In this document: positions 60,171 to 64,000 of the stretch, piece by piece
Position numbering within the stretch: the first letter of the stretch is position 1
Layout: each line of letters starts with the position of its first letter
Source: Cedecea colo
Lineage (GTDB): Bacteria > Pseudomonadota > Gammaproteobacteria > Enterobacterales > Enterobacteriaceae
DNA: 64,000 nucleotides
Direction: 5' to 3'
NCBI RefSeq assembly: GCF_011808225.1
Contig: NZ_SOYS01000003.1
Location: 372,001 to 436,000 of the forward strand
Notes under the pieces: model-generated
Told to the model about the DNA's origin: nothing
The model's input: only the letters and a program-made list of their open reading frames with translations
The model's database searches: none
Made by a program: the position numbers and the translations under genes

Positions 60171-60767
60171 TTAGCGCAGCCAGCCTTTTTTCTGCGCAAC
60201 ATATAAATGGCTGACGACATGTTGCCATAATTCCGGCCAGCTTTCGCCCACCTGTGCATTACGGGTTAACACCTGCTCAAGAGAGATATTATTTTCGCGC
60301 CAGCTTTGCCCCTCATTATACAGATTCTGTAATACAGGCAAAATGCGATCCAGCGCGCCGGCAAAGCGGGCATCGGCACTTATACCCGCCTCGTATTCCA
60401 GCCAGAGCGTGAGAAATTCACGGCTTTGCGGCTCGGGTAATAAACCAAACAGGCGCGTCGCTGCCGCCGCTTCCTTTTCGGCTACGGCTGCGCGTGCGGC
60501 CACATCATAAACCAGAACATCACCCACATCGATTTCCACAATGTCATGCAACAGCGCCATTTGTACCACCCGCGAAATATTGACTTCCGCAGGCGCAAAA
60601 GGAGCAAGGCTCATCGCCGCAACGGCAAAATGCCAGCTATGCTCGGCGGAATTTTCCTGACGGCGATGGCCGATAATTTTTGTCCGACGCTCAACAAGCT
60701 TGAGCTTGTCGATTTCCATCAGAAAAGCAATAACATCGCTCATCGTGCCAAAGGTGAGAGGGGACAT
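60171..60767 (-). CDS. HD-domain phosphohydrolase
   Basis: A 198-residue HD-superfamily hydrolase, related to the YfbR/HDDC2 group of 5'-nucleotidases. Metal ligands are visible: ENSAEHSWHFAVAAM (His) and ALLHDIVEIDVGD (His-Asp), followed by a C-terminal Asp in ALDRILPVLQNL. The substrate is unknown. It lies upstream of the RpiR regulator gene with about 43 bp between them, so the two may share a transcript; E. coli K-12 has no homologue at this site. Confidence 0.85.
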   Translation of the reverse strand: MSPLTFGTMSDVIAFLMEIDKLKLVERRTKIIGHRRQENSAEHSWHFAVAAMSLAPFAPAEVNISRVVQMALLHDIVEIDVGDVLVYDVAARAAVAEKEAAAATRLFGLLPEPQSREFLTLWLEYEAGISADARFAGALDRILPVLQNLYNEGQSWRENNISLEQVLTRNAQVGESWPELWQHVVSHLYVAQKKGWLR

Positions 60768-60925
60768 AGCTATTCTCCAGATATTTTAAGCAGCCAGGGC
60801 AATTGTACAGGTGTGCCTCACGCCGCTGACAGATTTATTTTAGCGTACACGTGTTTACTGGAATCATTCTCAGCTATGCTGGCCGTGCTGCATTTTTCAT
60901 CTTAAGTCTCACCTGGAGTAGCCTT

Positions 60926-61579
60926 ATGGCTGACAAACCAATCAAAGCACCTGGATATTCACTGGCTGAGGAAATAGCCAACAGTGTCACTCACGGTATC
61001 GGGCTGGTGTTCGGAATTGTCGGGCTGGTGCTGTTGCTGGTTCAGGCTATCGCCGCTAACGCCAGCGCCATGGCAATCACCAGCTATAGCCTTTACGGCG
61101 GCAGCATGGTTTTGCTGTTCCTCGCCTCCACGCTTTATCATGCCGTTCCCCATCAGCGTGCGAAACGCTGGCTTAAGAAATTTGACCATTGCGCCATCTA
61201 CCTGCTTATCGCCGGTACCTATACCCCGTTCTTGCTCGTCGGGCTGGATTCACCTTTTGCCCACGGCATGATGGTGGTTATCTGGGGGCTCGCGCTGGCA
61301 GGTATTCTCTTCAAGCTGACCATTGCGCACCGCTTCAAGATGCTGTCGCTGGTGACCTATTTGCTGATGGGCTGGCTGTCGCTTGCGGTGGTTTATCAAC
61401 TGGCGATGAAGCTTGATGCAGGCAGCGTAACGTTGCTGGCCGCGGGCGGGGTGATTTACTCGCTGGGCGTTATTTTCTATGTCTGCAAGCGTATCCCTTA
61501 CAATCACGCTATCTGGCACGGTTTCGTGCTGGGCGGCAGCCTATGCCACTTCCTCGCTATCTATTTATACCTTCGCTGA
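60926..61579 (+). CDS. trhA: TrhA/YqfA hemolysin III-family protein
   Basis: A 217-residue, seven-segment inner-membrane protein of the hemolysin III/PAQR family, linked in E. coli to fatty acid homeostasis. [20 protein letters not shown] starts the conserved part, and [18 protein letters not shown] and [16 protein letters not shown] hold the conserved His residues of the metal site. The start at 60926 matches YqfA; a 25-codon upstream frame is not supported. Confidence 0.95.
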   Translation: MADKPIKAPGYSLAEEIANSVTHGIGLVFGIVGLVLLLVQAIAANASAMAITSYSLYGGSMVLLFLASTLYHAVPHQRAKRWLKKFDHCAIYLLIAGTYTPFLLVGLDSPFAHGMMVVIWGLALAGILFKLTIAHRFKMLSLVTYLLMGWLSLAVVYQLAMKLDAGSVTLLAAGGVIYSLGVIFYVCKRIPYNHAIWHGFVLGGSLCHFLAIYLYLR

Positions 61580-61584
61580 TACGT

Positions 61585-61609
61585 AATGCCCCTGGGATAC
61601 AGGGGCATT
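61585..61609. terminator. Hairpin between trhA and ygfZ
   Basis: AATGCCCCT / AGGGGCATT, a perfect 9-bp stem between convergent genes, with only weak T-tracts. Confidence 0.6.
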
Positions 61610-61619
61610 GGCCAGGATT

Positions 61620-62606
61620 TTAACGCTCTTCCAGTGAATAAGGCAGCGGCTCAATAGCCAGTTCGCTGCCGTTGTCTTCCCGTACGCGGAAAACGGTGTC
61701 CGGTTCGAGATCGTTATTCATAACGGCCTGAATAAGCACGCGGCCATCGTCCAGCTGGCTTGCAGCAAGCACTGTGCCGGTACGACGCCAGTTATCGCCC
61801 ATTTTCATCTCCAGATCTTCGCCAGCTTCCGGCTGGCGGGAAGCGCTGCCTGCGAGATACCAAAGCGCTCGTTTGTTAGCCCCGCGAAACTTCGCGCGTG
61901 CTACCATTTCCTGGCCGGTATAACACCCTTTTTTAAAGCTGATGCCGCCCAGCGCCTGAAGGTTTGTCGCCTGTGGGATAAACTGCGCGCTGTTGGCGCT
62001 ATCAATCACCGCCAGACCGCCTTCAATATCCAGCGCCAGCCACTGTTGGCTGTCATTAAGCTGTGCTTCGCCGCGTAGTTTTTCGACTAGCGTCTGCGCT
62101 GTGGCGGCATCTGTGACCAACATGAACCGTTCGGCAGGCAGGTTGAACCACAGCAGGGTAGTAACGCCGTCCTGGACGACAGGATTTTCTTTATCCGGCA
62201 GGGCTGCAAAAAGATTCGCCAGCGCTGCGCGAGCCTGGAAACCAGCAAGCCCCAGCAGTACGCTTTCGTTGTCTGGCGTCATCGTCACCTTTGAGAACAC
62301 GGCGTATTTTTTCAGTTCCGCCAGCTGTGCTTCCTGAAGGTTACGACGTTCGATAAAGGCGAAACCTTCGCCGCGATGGAACAGGCGCAGGTTGCTCCAC
62401 ATTTTGCCTTTGGCGTCGCAATGGGCGCAAAGCAGATGCTGGCTGGAGCCCAGGTTTGCTACGTCGGCGGTGACCTGTCCCTGCAGGTACTTTTCAGCAT
62501 CTGCGCCAGTCACGTTTACGAGCGCCCAGTCATCAAGGGTCATCAGCGTCAGCGGCAGGCGAGCCGCGGCCGTGGGCTGACGGGGAGGAAACGGGTTGAA
62601 AGCCAT
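61620..62606 (-). CDS. ygfZ: tRNA-modifying/Fe-S assembly protein YgfZ
   Basis: A 328-residue folate-binding protein of the GcvT-like family that supports Fe-S cluster enzymes such as MiaB. The hallmark motif is [19 protein letters not shown] near residue 228, whose Cys is essential. The start at 62606 ([12 protein letters not shown]) fits E. coli YgfZ; a 7-codon upstream extension is not supported. It is divergent from sdhE. Confidence 0.97.
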   Translation of the reverse strand: MAFNPFPPRQPTAAARLPLTLMTLDDWALVNVTGADAEKYLQGQVTADVANLGSSQHLLCAHCDAKGKMWSNLRLFHRGEGFAFIERRNLQEAQLAELKKYAVFSKVTMTPDNESVLLGLAGFQARAALANLFAALPDKENPVVQDGVTTLLWFNLPAERFMLVTDAATAQTLVEKLRGEAQLNDSQQWLALDIEGGLAVIDSANSAQFIPQATNLQALGGISFKKGCYTGQEMVARAKFRGANKRALWYLAGSASRQPEAGEDLEMKMGDNWRRTGTVLAASQLDDGRVLIQAVMNNDLEPDTVFRVREDNGSELAIEPLPYSLEER

Positions 62607-62853
62607 AATTTTTCCTGGGTTAATCAACAGATGTTTGAGTTTAATGGTAAAAGAGCCGCCCGCTAATGCAAGCGGTTTGATGGCGCGAATTGTGCCGTTT
62701 CGGGCTGGCTCGCAGTGTAAATGTAACGAGAGCCGGTTGCGGTTATTTCTTCAGAGAAAGTGCGCAGATGGCAACATTCAGGTAATACGCGTGAAGAAAA
62801 CACGTTACACTATCACTCGTATTTTACACATAAGTCTAAGCAGGAAAGAGCAG

Positions 62854-63120
62854 ATGGATATCAATAACAAAGCCCGCATTCACTGGGCATGCCGCCGCGG
62901 AATGCGCGAGCTCGATATTTCGATTATGCCGTTCTTTGAGCATGAATATGACACGTTAAGCGACGAGGATAAGCAGCTATTTATCCGTCTTCTGGAATGC
63001 GACGATCCTGACCTTTTCAACTGGTTGATGAATTATGGTGAACCGGCAGACTCAGCGTTGCAGCGTATGGTGAAGCTTATCCAAACACGGAATAGAGAAC
63101 GTGGTCCTGTGGCAATCTGA
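62854..63120 (+). CDS. sdhE: FAD assembly factor SdhE
   Basis: An 88-residue protein (YgfY/CptB) that promotes covalent flavinylation of SdhA and FrdA. The FAD-linked motif RRGMRELD is intact. The start at 62854 ([16 protein letters not shown]) matches E. coli; the open frame has 86 further codons upstream without support. The end overlaps the cptA start by 20 nt. Confidence 0.98.
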   Translation: MDINNKARIHWACRRGMRELDISIMPFFEHEYDTLSDEDKQLFIRLLECDDPDLFNWLMNYGEPADSALQRMVKLIQTRNRERGPVAI

Positions 63121-63523
63121 TCTTCGTGTCTCCTGGCGGGCGCAGTGGTTATCCCTGTTAGCCCACGGGCTGCTGGCGCTGGTTGTGCTGCTTCTGCCGT
63201 GGCCGATGAGCTATACGCTTATCTGGATGCTTTTACTTTCTCTGGTTGTTTTTGACAGCGTGCGCAGCCAGCGTCGGATTCATGCGACTCAGGGCGAGAT
63301 CAAACTGCTGACCAATTATCACCTGAAGTGGCAGGATAAAGAGTGGGAAATCGTCGGCACGCCGTGGATGTTACGCAGCGGCATGATGTTGCGAATCCGC
63401 CAGACGCGCAAAACCCGTTGCCAGCATTTGTGGCTGGCAGCCGACAGCATGGATAGCGGTGAGTGGCGGGATTTACGCCGCCTGCTTTTGCAACAGCAGG
63501 CGAGCGGCAGCGGCCAGGCTTAG
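63101..63523 (+). CDS. cptA: Inner-membrane protein CptA (YgfX)
   Basis: A 140-residue inner-membrane protein with two N-terminal helices ([18 protein letters not shown] and [13 protein letters not shown]), reported as the toxin partner of CptB in E. coli, acting on the cytoskeleton, and alternatively as a partner of SdhE. The opening [20 protein letters not shown] matches E. coli YgfX. The start is GTG and overlaps sdhE, so the two are coupled. Confidence 0.95.
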   Translation: MVLWQSDLRVSWRAQWLSLLAHGLLALVVLLLPWPMSYTLIWMLLLSLVVFDSVRSQRRIHATQGEIKLLTNYHLKWQDKEWEIVGTPWMLRSGMMLRIRQTRKTRCQHLWLAADSMDSGEWRDLRRLLLQQQASGSGQA

Positions 63524-63530
63524 GCCTCCG

Positions 63531-64000
63531 TCAGGCGAATCTGTCAGCCATTTCACTTAAAATTTGCTCGCACCAGCTCTGAATGCGTTCATCGCTCAGA
63601 TCGTACTGGTTGGTTTCATCCAGTGCGAGGCCAACAAACAGTTGCCCGTCGGCGATAACAGGTTTAGCGCTTGTAAATTCATAGCCTTCGGTTGGCCAGT
63701 AACCGATAAACTGCGCGCCACGGGGAAGCAGTTTGTCATGCAGCATACCCAGCGCGTCGAGGAACCATTCGCCGTAGCCTAGCTGGTCGCCCATTCCGTA
63801 CAGGGCGACGAGTTTGCCTGCCAGATTCAGGTTATCTAACTGCGCCCAGACGGCTTCCCAGTCTTCCTGCAGCTCGCCGAAATCCCAGGTCGGGATGCCG
63901 AGGATCAGCACATCGTACTGTTCCATTTGCGCGGGGGAGTCATCTTTTAAATTATGCAGCGTCACCAGCTCCGGGCCGATGATGTCACGAATCTTTTCGG
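63531..64000 (-). CDS. fldB: Flavodoxin 2 (partial, 5' end beyond the window)
   Basis: The C-terminal 156 residues of an FMN-binding electron carrier close to E. coli FldB; about 17 N-terminal residues, including the phosphate loop, lie beyond position 64000. Visible are the FMN-isoalloxazine loop [36 protein letters not shown], and the conserved [20 protein letters not shown]. An internal Met at 63965 is not the real start. Confidence 0.97.
   Translation of the reverse strand, partial: EKIRDIIGPELVTLHNLKDDSPAQMEQYDVLILGIPTWDFGELQEDWEAVWAQLDNLNLAGKLVALYGMGDQLGYGEWFLDALGMLHDKLLPRGAQFIGYWPTEGYEFTSAKPVIADGQLFVGLALDETNQYDLSDERIQSWCEQILSEMADRFA

Overview
The window is a chromosomal segment of an Enterobacteriaceae bacterium. 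Most genes are close homologues of Escherichia coli genes and keep E. coli order (speC, mltC, yggX, mutY, trmB ... serA, ssrS, zapA ... gcvTHP, bglA, fldB). The gene content that departs from E. coli K-12 (an OprD-type porin, a two-component system beside an MXKDX protein, an RpiR regulator upstream of bglA, no nupG, yqgA, yggM or ansB) suggests a relative such as Enterobacter, Lelliottia or Klebsiella. I cannot fix the genus from sequence alone.

Layout. 1-4957 is the integrase-proximal end of a P4-like genomic island: a small unknown protein, a Ner-like regulator, about 0.9 kb of apparently decayed DNA, a second tyrosine-recombinase-like protein, an AT-richer AAA ATPase cargo gene, and the integrase next to its tRNA-Phe target (4958-5033). 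5034-23570 carries speC, mltC, yggX, mutY, trmB-yggL, yggN, the hemW-rdgB-yggU-yggT-yggS cluster, yggR, a HicAB toxin-antitoxin locus whose toxin gene is frameshifted, the rsmE-gshB-yqgE-yqgF cluster, endA, sprT and galP. 23570-31208 holds methionine and polyamine metabolism: metK, yqgB-speA, speB, an extra OprD-like porin, and loiP. 31490-38225 is the central-carbon block tktA, epd, pgk, fbaA, followed by mscS. 38360-49000 carries argO, yggE, argP, rpiA, serA, fau, 6S RNA, zapA, ygfB, pepP, ubiH and ubiI. 49412-57634 carries the glycine-cleavage operon gcvTHP, ygfF, an MXKDX-repeat protein and a two-component system. 57801-64000 carries bglA with an RpiR regulator, an HD hydrolase, trhA, ygfZ, sdhE-cptA and the partial fldB.

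Polyamine synthesis is well represented: SpeC makes putrescine from ornithine, MetK supplies S-adenosylmethionine, and SpeA plus SpeB make putrescine from arginine through agmatine. ArgO/ArgP add arginine export control. SerA (serine) and GcvTHP (glycine cleavage) bracket one-carbon metabolism, with Fau acting on the folate pool.

The most unusual thing found is a family of short (about 130-140 bp) intergenic elements present three times (8785-8913, 25101-25241, 53966-54107). They share imperfect terminal inverted repeats. Each is flanked by a 16-19 bp direct repeat, and in two cases that repeat is a duplicated terminator hairpin. Two copies align along their right half, with paired changes that keep the hairpins. 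This looks like a non-autonomous mobile element that targets transcription terminators. Other points of interest are a 40-codon ORF that ends inside the speA-speB terminator, a frameshifted hicA beside intact hicB, direct repeats around the island ATPase, and five BIME-like repeats.
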